64,000 bases of DNA from Chitinophaga costaii (GTDB taxonomy: Bacteria; Bacteroidota; Bacteroidia; Chitinophagales; Chitinophagaceae). This document shows, piece after piece, positions 26,272-35,067 of the stretch. The stretch covers positions 62,001 to 126,000 of the forward strand of contig NZ_FMAR01000012.1 in assembly GCF_900094705.1 (NCBI RefSeq), written 5' to 3'. Every line of letters starts with the position of its first letter. Within the stretch, counting starts at the first letter, position 1. The notes beneath the pieces were generated by a model, which worked only from the letters and a program-made list of their open reading frames with translations, ran no database searches and had not been told where the DNA came from. Position numbers and translations under genes: made by a program.

Positions 26272-26703
26272 CTAATAAGTAGGTTCCAGGCTATGTAGCA
26301 ATGTAGATAGCTGGCCCCGGAGGGCATTAATTTGGTCCAGGGATAAATTCATTTTATCCTGCAATGCCCCGGTTACCGTGGGTGCCTGTTCCTGCAGGGC
26401 CTTGCCTGCAGCGGTAAGGTGTACCAGCACCACGCGCTCGTCGGTGGTGTCCCGCTGGCGATGCAGCAACTGTTTTTCTTCCAGGCGCTTCAGCAGTGGG
26501 GTAAGGGTACCACTGTCCAGGTAAAGGCGTGCACCCAAATCTTTTACGCTGCGGCCATCCTGCTCCCACAGCAGCACCATTACCAGGTATTGCGGGTAGG
26601 TGATACCCAACGCATCCAACGCCGGGCGGTACACGCAGGTGAATTGCCGGGAAAGTGCGTATATGGTAAAACACAAATGATCCTCGAGTGTTAAATTTTG
26701 CAT
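26272..26703 (-). CDS. ohrR: MarR-family peroxide-sensing repressor, OhrR-like
   Basis: OhrR represses ohr until an N-terminal cysteine is oxidised by organic peroxides. This 143-residue MarR protein has Cys11 in EDHLCFTIYALSR, the position of the sensing cysteine in OhrR, then a winged helix with LYLDSGTLTPLLKRLEEK as recognition helix and RDTTDERVVLVHLT as wing. The start at 26703 (MQNLTLEDH) is used; three extra codons from 26712 overlap the operator. It precedes ohr, so both genes should be controlled together from the palindrome just upstream. Confidence 0.92.
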   Translation of the reverse strand: MQNLTLEDHLCFTIYALSRQFTCVYRPALDALGITYPQYLVMVLLWEQDGRSVKDLGARLYLDSGTLTPLLKRLEEKQLLHRQRDTTDERVVLVHLTAAGKALQEQAPTVTGALQDKMNLSLDQINALRGQLSTLLHSLEPTY

Positions 26704-26705
26704 TG

Positions 26706-26724
26706 TACACAATTTGATTGTGTA
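26706..26724. promoter_or_regulatory. OhrR-type operator palindrome
   Basis: TACACAAT-TTG-ATTGTGTA is a perfect palindrome with 8-base arms, closely like the TACAATT-AATTGTA sites known for OhrR. It begins 2 bases upstream of the ohrR start codon and overlaps the predicted -7 box and transcript start, so bound repressor would block initiation. Confidence 0.75.
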
Positions 26725-26753
26725 AAATTAGTTTGTTTCATTGTACTGGCCAA
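26723..26753 (-). promoter_or_regulatory. ohrR-ohr promoter
   Basis: On the minus strand a TTG (26751-26753) is followed after 20 bases by TAATTTTA (26723-26730), close to the Bacteroidota TTTG-N19-TAnnTTTG arrangement. The operator palindrome overlaps its downstream half. Confidence 0.5.
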
Positions 26754-26888
26754 ATAAATTTTGAAATCGCGGCAAGAAGTTGTTGGAGAAAAATGTTGCA
26801 GCGTTATGGAATACCGGGTCATTTACCATCTTTCAGTAAATACATCTGGCTTCAACACGGCCTTTCATCCATTAAAAATCTTGTTGTT

Positions 26889-27587
26889 ATGAAAAGATCC
26901 ATGCAATTACAGGTTGATGCACCCTGCTCCCAGGAATGGGAAGGCATGCAGTCTGCCATGGGAGGCCGTTTCTGCGGGAGCTGCCAGAAAACGGTGATCG
27001 ATTTTACACAAATGAGCGATGCCGACATGCTTGCTACCATTACCCGTTTGGCCGGCGGTTGCTGTGGACGCTTTGCGGCACAACAGTTAGAACGCCCGCT
27101 GGTGTTACATCCTGCACACCGCGTACCCTTCCGCATGCCTACGCTCCCAGCGGCGGTAGTGCTGGCTTCCTGGTTGCTGCTTTCCCTGCCAGACAGCCTG
27201 CATGCGCAGCAGCAAAAGCCCGTGGCCACGCAGCAGGTGAGTTGCCCGCCGGGCGTCGAACAAATGATAGTAGGGGAAGTGGTGCCTTACACAGTGATTT
27301 CAGGATGTGTAAAGAATGGGTCCAGGCCCATTGCCAATGCGACCGTGTTGCTGGGCAATACTACCAGGCAAACAAAAACAGATGCGAATGGATGCTTTAA
27401 ATTGGAAATGGCTGCACTGCTGCCTGATAAGGCCTACCTGCTGGTAAAAGCAGCACCATATGCTAATAAAAAAGTAGTGATGGATGCCCAACACCCGGAT
27501 AAATTCCTGGATATACAATTGCAGGACCTCCGCCCCATGGTGATGGGCAAGATGACTATCAAGACTACTACCAAAACCGTACGGTAA
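26889..27587 (+). CDS. membrane protein with N-terminal Cys motif and C-terminal carboxypeptidase-regulatory-like domain
   Basis: The start at 26889 (MKRSMQLQVDAPC) is chosen because the Cys motif begins there. Cys13, Trp17, Cys29 and Cys32 form the pattern C-x3-W-x-x-M...GRFCGSCQKTVIDFTQMSD, widespread at the N-terminus of Bacteroidota proteins and suggestive of a metal- or heme-free Cys pair. A single hydrophobic span (VVLASWLLLSLP) follows near residue 95. The C-terminal part, ISGCVKNGSRPIANATVLLGN to FKLEMAAL, looks like a CarboxypepD_reg beta-sandwich. The cytoplasmic N-terminus with an external sandwich suggests a single-span envelope protein. Function is unknown. Confidence 0.65.
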   Translation: MKRSMQLQVDAPCSQEWEGMQSAMGGRFCGSCQKTVIDFTQMSDADMLATITRLAGGCCGRFAAQQLERPLVLHPAHRVPFRMPTLPAAVVLASWLLLSLPDSLHAQQQKPVATQQVSCPPGVEQMIVGEVVPYTVISGCVKNGSRPIANATVLLGNTTRQTKTDANGCFKLEMAALLPDKAYLLVKAAPYANKKVVMDAQHPDKFLDIQLQDLRPMVMGKMTIKTTTKTVR

Positions 27588-27950
27588 ATGGCGTCCGTGC
27601 CGCATAAGGCCCATCCCCGCATGATGGGTATGGCTGCTATTACTACTTTAAATAACAACATATGCAAGCAGTATTGCACATTGTCAGGCCCTGTACGGCT
27701 AGTAACTATACCTGCTATATGTTGTTGGGCGGCATTACATTAGGACTACCTATCTCAAAAACGCGTCCCGCCCGCTAAAAAACGTGGCAGGAAGAAATAA
27801 GGAAACGGTATTGTCCACAGATTGCGGAAGCTAATTTAATGATCCTGCCATTATAACGGCCCACCAGCCATGCTTATAGAAAAAGCCAGGATGGATCAAA
27901 TTTTGTAACGGGATAATCAATACATTCGTTTACCGCTAAAAATTCAGACC
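27588..27950. other. intergenic, no supported feature
   Basis: These 363 bases contain only short broken frames. No tRNA-like fold, riboswitch or strong terminator was seen, and no -7 box of good quality was found before the following gene. Confidence 0.4.
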
Positions 27951-28232
27951 ATGGCATTACCTAAGTTTATGATTGCAGATGATCCGATCACCGATCCGGA
28001 TAATGAATATATCTTCCATACAGAACCGCCACGCTTTTTCGCAAAACGGGTAGAAGTAGAAGAAGACGAGGAACGTGCCTACATCGATATCGTGGAAGAA
28101 CTCGATAACGTGGATGAATTTTTCAAAAACGATCCGGCCAAAAAGGAAGAATTGCTGGAGGAGCTAGAAGACTGGTACTATAGCTACCTGGAATGGCTGG
28201 AAGAAGATGATGATGAGGAGGAAGATGATTAA
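27951..28232 (+). CDS. small acidic conserved hypothetical protein
   Basis: The 93-residue protein is very acidic and soluble. It starts MALPKFMIADDPITDPDNEY, has a TEPPRFFAKR patch, and ends in a Glu/Asp-rich helix (WLEEDDDEEEDD). I do not recognise a named family, though the motif IADDP...EYIFHTEPP is distinctive enough that homologues in relatives are likely. It is a single-gene unit closed by a strong terminator. No role is suggested by its neighbours. Confidence 0.7.
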   Translation: MALPKFMIADDPITDPDNEYIFHTEPPRFFAKRVEVEEDEERAYIDIVEELDNVDEFFKNDPAKKEELLEELEDWYYSYLEWLEEDDDEEEDD

Positions 28233-28243
28233 ATTCAGTATCC

Positions 28244-28291
28244 CATAAAAAAAGCGGGTGTTTCACGAACGAAACACCCGCTTTTTTTATG
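28244..28291. terminator. strong bidirectional terminator
   Basis: Arms AAAAAAAGCGGGTGTTTC and GAAACACCCGCTTTTTTT flank a 6-base loop. It closes the small acidic gene on the plus strand and would also stop minus-strand transcription from the regulator relic. Confidence 0.9.
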
Positions 28292-28364
28292 CCTTACACT
28301 AATTTACAATCACTAATACATCACGCCACACCCAGGCTTCTGCTACGTTAGCCAGGTGAATAGT

Positions 28365-28844
28365 TTAAGGCCGTGCCGCCCGCAGCAGTTTGCTGCGGAT
28401 ACGGCTGAGCGACACAGGTGTAATGCCCAGGTAGGAAGCAATATAATGCTGTGACACAAGGCGCACCATTTCCGGATGTTTCGCTAGCAGGTACTGATAA
28501 CGCTCGGTGGGTGTATCACGGATGAAGGAAGTAAATAATTGCAGGTAGTGCAGTTTCGATCAAAGAATACTTTCATCATTTGCTGCAGATATACGGCATT
28601 ATGGTGTTGCTTTCGATAGATGAATACATTTTCCTTTTCAAAGAAAAATGGGCAGGTGAGCTAACAGCCCTGGCTATTGAACCACACGCGTGCAGCCTTT
28701 GATCAATAGGAATGCTTTCTGGGATATTTGCCTTCTCTGAGCATAACTACGCGACGGCAATTCCAGCTGGTGGAACATGGGAACATAACGCTCCTGCGTA
28801 GCAGTGCCCAGTCCGAAATTATGCTGAAGAGCGGATGGTAACAT
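28365..28844 (-). pseudogene. Crp/Fnr-family regulator, broken
   Basis: Read from the ATG at 28844 the frame gives an N-terminal cyclic-nucleotide-domain segment (FLLIKGCTRVWFNSQGC), then a TAG where the family has a Gly/Asp residue. The same frame continues with LTCPFFFEKENVF, a hallmark of Bacteroidota Crp/Fnr proteins. After an apparent internal deletion and frameshift, another frame gives RDTPTERYQYLLAKHPEM, ASYLGITPVSLSRIRSKLL and a stop at 28365. This is the C-terminal helix-turn-helix. At least one stop, one frameshift and missing middle sequence make it non-functional. Confidence 0.8.
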
Positions 28845-28919
28845 ACAAAACGATTGAAGGAGTTAAAATAAGGAATTTGGAAAGTAGTAGAGGATGCTTA
28901 TTTTAGCGTTCAAATGAAT

Positions 28920-30091
28920 TAAATGACGTCGGTAAGCCTTATCCCTATTATGCCCATCTTATTAATCATCCTGCTAGTAAGTACTTTGGTATATCGTTGG
29001 TTGGGGGTAGCTCCGCCCCAGGGATGTGGCTGTTGACGTTATTAGAGGTTATCTGGCTGTTTTTGTATTACTGCACCACTCATCTTTATGGCCTCTTTAC
29101 TTGCTTACTATTAAATTGTCTGTACCTCCTTCCTTATTATATAGCCATTTTGGACCAAGCAGTGTGTCACTATCCTTTATGATTACTTCTTTCCTTTTTT
29201 TTCAAATTGATGGCGGCTAGGAGTAAACCTATTGGTTGGTTGAAGATATATGTATCGCGCATAATGCGTATCTTTCCTTTATATCTTTCTACAGTTTTCG
29301 CTTTACTGGTCGTAGTATTTACTATTTCGCGATGGACTTTACAGGAGCCATTACCAGTTGTATTGAACGAATGCAAGGGATGGTTTTTTTTCGGAACCGA
29401 ATATTAACGAGGTGGCCGGTCCCGATATAATTGTGGCAGCTGTTGTATGGAGTCTGGGATTTGAGTGGCTTTTTTATTTTTCACTGCCTTTCTTTGCCGT
29501 TCTGTTATTTAGGATCAAAACATCGATTGTTGTACTGATCCTTTCCGGTATTATTTTAATAGGATTTTTAGCAATTGTTTTTATCTTTTCTACAGGAGGT
29601 GCTTTCCGGAAATTTGCCATGTTTTTTGGCGGTATCATCGCTGCATATGCAAACCGTAACGAACGTCTGCGGGAAATTGTTTCCAGTAACTAGGCATCCG
29701 TGCTGGTAATTTTGTTACTCACAATAGTGGTTACGTTGTTCGAGAATATATATACTCCTGTTCCATATGTTTGTATGATGATAGTATTTGCTTGCTTTGC
29801 TTGTGGAAATACGTTGTTTGGAATATTGTCACATCTTGCTTCTCGGCAGTTAGGGCAAAATTCTTATAGCATTTATCTTTTGCATGGGTTGGTGCTTTCC
29901 GTTACATTCCGTTTTGTACTGGGTTTCCCGTTTTCAATTGGGTTATCTGCCTGGGGTACTGGATAGTAATTACCGCTTGAAGTGTGGTATTGGTAACACT
30001 TAGCTCAATTACTTACAGATTTATTGAATTGCCTGGAATGAATGCTGTAGTCGGTATGGGACGCAGGGTAAAGAATGCATTTTCACGTTAA
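28920..30091 (+). pseudogene. acyltransferase 3 (OafA-like) membrane protein, multiply broken
   Basis: Several consecutive frames carry pieces of one acyltransferase: DVIRGYLAVFVLLHHSS (from about 29038), then KPIGWLKIYVSRIMRIFPLY, then VAGPDIIVAAVVWSLGFEWLFYFSLPF, then RQLGQNSYSIYLLHG and finally TYRFIELPGMNAV ending at 30091. Connecting them needs a shift near 29200 in a T-run, another near 29407, a TAG at 29691-29693 and another shift near 29965. The intact parent would O-acylate a surface sugar. The number of lesions argues for genuine decay rather than a single sequencing error. Confidence 0.8.
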
Positions 30092-30134
30092 TAATAACTA
30101 GGTAGGTGATGTTAGAATTCTTTAAATATACAGT

Positions 30135-31315
30135 ATGTTGAAATATTTAGGCGATGCTATCTTGAATAGATTGCAAAGGGTAACTTCCTCCGGAAAGCTT
30201 ATTCCGGAATAGATTGACTACGCTTCGTGGCAATTTTTTCTGTTTTTCTATACCATGTAAACGGCATCATCAACACAAAGTATACGGGGGTTTATAACAG
30301 TGCTATCAGTGACCATGAGTTCTGGAAGAATTATATTAGCCATGGAAGTTACGGTGTACAGCTTTTTTTTGTGATAAGTGGCTTTATATTGGGATTGCCT
30401 TTTGCAAAACATTACCTCACTGGAGGTAAACGTCCCGAGCTCAAAACATATTTTCTGAGAAGAGTGACCAGGCTGGAGCCTCCTTATATACTGGTAATGA
30501 TATTGTTGTTTACGTATATTGTATTTGTTCAGCATAAATATGCATTTGGCGTATTATTGCCAGATTTATTACATTCTTTAACCTACACATTTAACTTTTT
30601 TCATCCGCGTTTGGTGTTACCAACTGTAAATCCCGTAGCATGGAGCCTTGAAATAGAGGTGCAGTTTTACATACTGGCCACATTGCTGGCTGCCGCATTT
30701 TTTAAATCTACCAGTACTGTCACGCGGAGGACCAAAATTATACAGAGTGCAGTACTTTTCATCCTGTTAAAAAGCTTTTATCAACCTCCATTCCGTTTAT
30801 TATATGACCAGGTACAATATTTTCTGATAGGATTTTTATTAGCGGATCTTTATCTCGTTCCGATGAATTTACATATAAATCCACGATTGGCGGCTCTTTT
30901 GGGAGGTATAATGTTGTTTGCAATATGGTTATATGCGCCTTCCGGGTCCAAGAACTGGTTTCAGGTGTTTATTTGGGGGCTGGCATTGCCGTTTATGATC
31001 TTTATTCTGTATTACGTGACGTTGTTTACCCCATTCTGGAAGGCAGTTTTTAGTAAGCGGATATTGGTTACCATTGGAGGTATGTGTTATACGATTTACT
31101 TAATTCACTGCTCTATTATCTTCATTGTATTAAATTCTATAATGAGATATCGATTCAGTAAGTGGTATGCTTTTAATTGGGTGGCGCTGGCGTGGATTGT
31201 GATGTTTGTAACCCTCTTGATCAGTATATTCTTTTTCTTATTGGTAGAGAAACCATTTATGGAAAAAATATGGTACAAGAAACTATTGTTTCAAAAAAGA
31301 AAACACTTAAAATAA
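30135..31315 (+). pseudogene. acyltransferase 3 (OafA-like), N-terminus disrupted
   Basis: A long frame from 30218 to the stop at 31315 encodes nearly all of an acyltransferase: LRFVAIFSVFLYHVNGI with the catalytic-region histidine, GVQLFFVISGFILGLPFAKHYL, NPVAWSLEIEVQFYIL and CYTIYLIHCSIIF. The natural N-terminus MLKYLGDAILN...VTSSGKLIPE is in a different frame from 30135 and hits TAG at 30210-30212; in the downstream frame TGA stands at 30215-30217 where the family has Gly (E-I-D-G-L-R-F). Translation from GTG 30227 would lose the first helix. Activity is doubtful, although the remaining 362 codons are open. Confidence 0.7.
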
Positions 31316-31655
31316 ATGCTTGAGTGGATATTTATATAATTTAAGATGTCGTTGTAACTTCATTACCTTCGGAGTTAAGCATGAGAGCGATACCTGAGAA
31401 CAGATTCTATTTGGCAACATTTATGTGTTATTTTATATAGATTTGTAACTTATGGGCAGGGTTTCTGCTATATAAACGTGATTCTAACCTCACATATATT
31501 CAAAAAAATGAATCCTATTTAAGCGTTTGGGAAGTATTATAGATTCAGTTTTTGTTTTTAAGTGTTTGGATGACGGCCTTGATGGAATGGTGGAAGCCCT
31601 AAGTTGTTGTGTTATGCAGCTCTTTTTTATTATTTAAATACTTTGACCAAGCATA
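31316..31655. other. intergenic upstream of the ptm-like operon
   Basis: The 340 bases are A+T-rich and contain only short frames. No consensus promoter was certain; the ATACTTTG near 31640 is a near match to a -7 box. This region should hold the operon promoter. Confidence 0.35.
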
Positions 31656-32699
31656 ATGGAATTTAGTAAGCATTTAATTAATCAAACGGAAAGTGTTACA
31701 GAAGCGCTGAAGAAGTTAAATACATTGGGTATTGATGCAATATTGTTTGTAATTGATGCCGATGAAAGGCTTTTGGGTGCCATGACAGATGGAGACATCC
31801 GGCGGGGATTTATCAAAGGACTTACCTTAAATGATCCTATAACATTTTTTATTCAACCCAATCCGGTATATATACGTTTAGGAGATTATACTATTTCCGA
31901 GATTGAAGGTTATCGAAGACGGAATCTGAAAGTTATCCCTATTCTTGATGAAGCGCATAAAATTGTTGATATTCTTAATCTTCGCGTAAGAGAAACCATG
32001 TTGCCGCTCGACGCGGTCATAATGGCAGGGGGGAAAGGAGAAAGGTTAATGCCACTTACAAAAGATTGCCCGAAGCCATTGTTGAAGGTGGGCGGCAAAC
32101 CTATTATTGAACACAATATTGATAGGTTGGTTAATTTTGGTATCGACCGAATTATTATTAGTGTCCGGTATTTGGGTGATCAAATTAAAAAATATTTTAA
32201 TGATGGATCTTTAAAAGGAGTGCATATTGAGTATGTGGAGGAAAATATACCATTAGGGACATTCGGGTCACTTAGCTTAATACCCTCTTTTAATACGGAG
32301 CATATACTTTTAATGAATTCGGATCTTTTAACCAATATTGATTTCGCGGACTTTTATAAATCTTTTATTGAAGCGGATGCAGACTTAATGGTGGCTAGTA
32401 TCCCTTATCAGGTAAGAATTCCCTATGCAGTACTTGAAATTGATAATGGAAATGTTCGCTCATTTCACGAAAAGCCAACTTATAGTTACTATTCAAATGG
32501 TGGTATATATCTTTTTAAAAAGGAATTGCTTGAATTATTACAAGTGAATACTTTTTTTAATGCAACGGATTTCATGGAGTTGTTGATTTCAGGGAAGCGG
32601 AAGGTTGTGCATTATCCCATTCTGGGATATTGGCTGGATATTGGCCGGCATGAAGATTTTGAAAAGGCGCAGAACGATGTAAGGCATATAAAATTTTAA
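31656..32699 (+). CDS. CBS-domain nucleotidyltransferase, PtmE/LegX-like
   Basis: The 347-residue protein has two CBS motifs in residues 1-118 (TDGDIRRGFIKGLTL; VIPILDEAHKIVDIL) and a nucleotidyltransferase domain from about residue 119. The latter carries VIMAGGKGERLMPLTKDCPKPLLKVGGKP, with the G-G-x-G-x-R-x6-PKP signature, and LMNSDLLT with the metal-binding aspartate. The layout equals Campylobacter PtmE/LegX, a glucosamine-1-phosphate guanylyltransferase for GDP-linked legionaminic-acid precursors. The exact sugar phosphate here is an inference. One base separates it from the cytidylyltransferase gene. Confidence 0.8.
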   Translation: MEFSKHLINQTESVTEALKKLNTLGIDAILFVIDADERLLGAMTDGDIRRGFIKGLTLNDPITFFIQPNPVYIRLGDYTISEIEGYRRRNLKVIPILDEAHKIVDILNLRVRETMLPLDAVIMAGGKGERLMPLTKDCPKPLLKVGGKPIIEHNIDRLVNFGIDRIIISVRYLGDQIKKYFNDGSLKGVHIEYVEENIPLGTFGSLSLIPSFNTEHILLMNSDLLTNIDFADFYKSFIEADADLMVASIPYQVRIPYAVLEIDNGNVRSFHEKPTYSYYSNGGIYLFKKELLELLQVNTFFNATDFMELLISGKRKVVHYPILGYWLDIGRHEDFEKAQNDVRHIKF

Positions 32700-32700
32700 G

Positions 32701-33414
32701 ATGTATATACTCATAACTATATGTGCTCGAGGAGGATCTAAAGGTATTCCAGGAAAAAATATCCGTGTTTTAGCAGGTAAAAAATTGATTGGATATACGA
32801 TAGAAACTGCGCAGAGTTTTGCTGCAGGAAAGGATTGTGTAATAGCGCTTTCTTCCGATGCGAATGAAATAATAGAAGCAGCCGCGGAATACGGATTGCA
32901 TACCGATTATAAAAGACCTGTTGATCTTGCAACGGACTCCATAGGTAAAATTCCAGTGATTTTGGATGTACTCAGGTACGAAGAGGCCAGTCGAGGAAAA
33001 AAGTTTGACTATATTATTGATATGGACGTAACATCTCCATTCAGAACCCATGTTGATGTGAGCGTGGCTTTCAGAATGCTTGAATCTGATCCTGAAGCAA
33101 TTAATATTTTTTCAGTAAGTCCGGCCAAGCGTAATCCATATTTCAATATGGTGGAGCAAAATGAAGATGGTTATTTTGGACTTGCGAAAAAGGGTGACTT
33201 TGTTACCAGGCAATCTGCTCCAAGGGTATACGACATGAATGCCTCTTTTTATATATACAAAAGAGCCTTCTTCGATGGACCGTGTACAACTGCGATAACA
33301 GACAAGTCTTTGGTATATGAAATACCCCACACTTGTTTTGACCTGGATGAACCTGTGGATTTTGACTTTATGGAGTATTTATTGCTTAATGGGAAACTCA
33401 GTTTCATGCTATGA
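32701..33414 (+). CDS. acylneuraminate (nonulosonate) cytidylyltransferase, PtmB/LegF-like
   Basis: The 237-residue enzyme has the CMP-sialate synthetase signature ICARGGSKGIPGKNIRVLAGK at the N-terminus, SSDANEIIEAA, and DMDVTSPFRTHVDV as the substrate/metal region. Such enzymes activate a nonulosonic acid (neuraminic, legionaminic or pseudaminic type) as its CMP derivative. Together with the neighbours it resembles Campylobacter PtmB/LegF. Its stop overlaps the next ATG by 4 bases. No synthase (NeuB/LegI type) is in the window, so the substrate must come from elsewhere in the genome or the cluster makes another sugar. Confidence 0.85.
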   Translation: MYILITICARGGSKGIPGKNIRVLAGKKLIGYTIETAQSFAAGKDCVIALSSDANEIIEAAAEYGLHTDYKRPVDLATDSIGKIPVILDVLRYEEASRGKKFDYIIDMDVTSPFRTHVDVSVAFRMLESDPEAINIFSVSPAKRNPYFNMVEQNEDGYFGLAKKGDFVTRQSAPRVYDMNASFYIYKRAFFDGPCTTAITDKSLVYEIPHTCFDLDEPVDFDFMEYLLLNGKLSFML

Positions 33415-34331
33415 ATGTGTTAATATTTGGCTTGGGATCTATCGGTCAAAAACATATCCGGGTGCTGCTAGAGATTGGTGGCGGAGGTACGAATATTTAT
33501 GCACTTCGAAGTGGGCTGTCCGATAAAATAGTGCCTGGTGTAACCAATATAACTTCAATGGAAGAAGCTGGTGTTATGTTCGATTTTATTATTGTTGCCA
33601 ACCCCACATCTACCCATTACTATACATTAGAAAAGTTACTTGGATATCAGATACCTGTCTTTATTGAAAAGCCGTTGTTTCATGCTTTACAACCTGGACA
33701 CACACTTGTTGAAGAATTTGTAAAACGAGGGATTAAGACCTATATCGCCTGCAATCTTCGATTTCATCCATGCATAATTTTTTTAAAAAATATGCTGGCC
33801 TCTGGTGATCATCGTATCAATGAAGTAAATGTTTACGCGGGCTCTTATCTTCCCGAGTGGAGACCAGGAGTTAATTTTAGGGAAGTATATAGCGCTAATG
33901 CTGAAATGGGAGGGGGAGTACATCTTGATCTCATTCATGAACTTGATTACATTGTCTGGTTATTGGGGAAACCGTTATCTGCAAAAGCAACTTTTACTAG
34001 AAAGTCTTCTCTGAATCTGAATGCTGTTGATTATGCCAACTATTTGCTGGAATATGAGGGGTATACAGTTAATGTAGTTCTTAATTACTATAGGCGGAAA
34101 GCGAAACGGACCTTTGAAATTGTTTTCGAGGATAAAACGATCATTGCGGATATTCAGGGGCAGAAGGTATGGGATGATGATAACCTAGTGTTTTCTGCTA
34201 ACGTGGATGCTCTTTATACTTATAGAGAACAGATGAAATACTTTTTATCCTGTTTGAAGGATGATAGCAGTCTGATGAATGACATTCAGTCAGCTTTCGA
34301 TGTTTTAAAAATTTGTTTGAATAATGAATAA
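33411..34331 (+). CDS. Gfo/Idh/MocA-family oxidoreductase, PtmF-like
   Basis: The 306-residue protein starts with an NAD-binding GLGSIGQKHIRVLLE and has VANPTSTHYY and the dinucleotide-site FIEKPLFH (EKP motif). A substrate domain follows with MGGGVHLDLIHELDYIVWLLG, where the histidine motif lies. In Campylobacter the corresponding PtmF has been proposed to act with PtmA in supplying an amino-sugar precursor. The gene overlaps both neighbours (4 bp upstream, 8 bp downstream), indicating translational coupling. The reaction is not proven. Confidence 0.8.
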   Translation: MNVLIFGLGSIGQKHIRVLLEIGGGGTNIYALRSGLSDKIVPGVTNITSMEEAGVMFDFIIVANPTSTHYYTLEKLLGYQIPVFIEKPLFHALQPGHTLVEEFVKRGIKTYIACNLRFHPCIIFLKNMLASGDHRINEVNVYAGSYLPEWRPGVNFREVYSANAEMGGGVHLDLIHELDYIVWLLGKPLSAKATFTRKSSLNLNAVDYANYLLEYEGYTVNVVLNYYRRKAKRTFEIVFEDKTIIADIQGQKVWDDDNLVFSANVDALYTYREQMKYFLSCLKDDSSLMNDIQSAFDVLKICLNNE

Positions 34332-35067
34332 CATAAAACAAAAGGTTATTGTCGTTACAGGCGGCATGGGACTATTGGGAAGTGAGTTTATCACTTATTT
34401 GCGTAACCACGAAGCGTTGGTTATTGCTGTAGACAAGGTCGGGGAAACCGATATAAATACACATTATATTAACGCTGATATCACCGATGTAGATAGCATT
34501 AAAAGTGCCATAAAACTGATTGTCGATAAATTCGGAAGGATAGATGGCTGGGTGAATAATGCATATCCGAGAACAGCGGATTGGGGCAAACAGGAATTTA
34601 GTGAAGAATCGATGGAGTCATTTGAAAAGAATGTGACCTGGCATCTTGTAGGATATGTTAAGTGTTGTCAGCAGGTCCTTAATCAAATGAAAAAGCAAAG
34701 GAATGGCAGCCTGATAAATGTGGCCTCCATTTATGGGATCGTAGGCCCCGATTTTTCCATATACGAAGGGACTACTATTGTTAACCCTTCTGCTTATGCT
34801 GCTATAAAAGGAGGGCTAATTAATTTTACCAGGTACCTAGCTGCTTATTATGGTTCGCATGGAGTAAGGGTGAATTGTATTTCTCCTGGTGGTATTTTTG
34901 ATCATCAACCATTTCAATTTGTCCGCCAATATGAGGCCAAGGTGCCATTGAGAAGACTGGGTACCCCACAGGATATTGCGCCCTCCGTAGCCTTCCTTCT
35001 AAGTGAAGCTGCCAATTACATTACTGGGCATAACTTGGTGATAGATGGAGGCTGGACTGCTATTTAA
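34324..35067 (+). CDS. SDR-family oxidoreductase, PtmA-like
   Basis: The 247-residue short-chain dehydrogenase has VVTGGMGLLGSEF at the cofactor site, NADITDVD, the NNAYP segment in place of NNAG, the catalytic serine in NVASIYG, and Y-x3-K in SAYAAIKGGLINFTRYLA. It is the fourth gene of the coupled block with the order CBS-nucleotidyltransferase, cytidylyltransferase, Gfo/Idh, SDR, as in the Campylobacter ptm locus. PtmA there is an oxidoreductase of legionaminic acid metabolism. The operon ends here with no synthase or transferase following. Confidence 0.82.
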   Translation: MNNIKQKVIVVTGGMGLLGSEFITYLRNHEALVIAVDKVGETDINTHYINADITDVDSIKSAIKLIVDKFGRIDGWVNNAYPRTADWGKQEFSEESMESFEKNVTWHLVGYVKCCQQVLNQMKKQRNGSLINVASIYGIVGPDFSIYEGTTIVNPSAYAAIKGGLINFTRYLAAYYGSHGVRVNCISPGGIFDHQPFQFVRQYEAKVPLRRLGTPQDIAPSVAFLLSEAANYITGHNLVIDGGWTAI

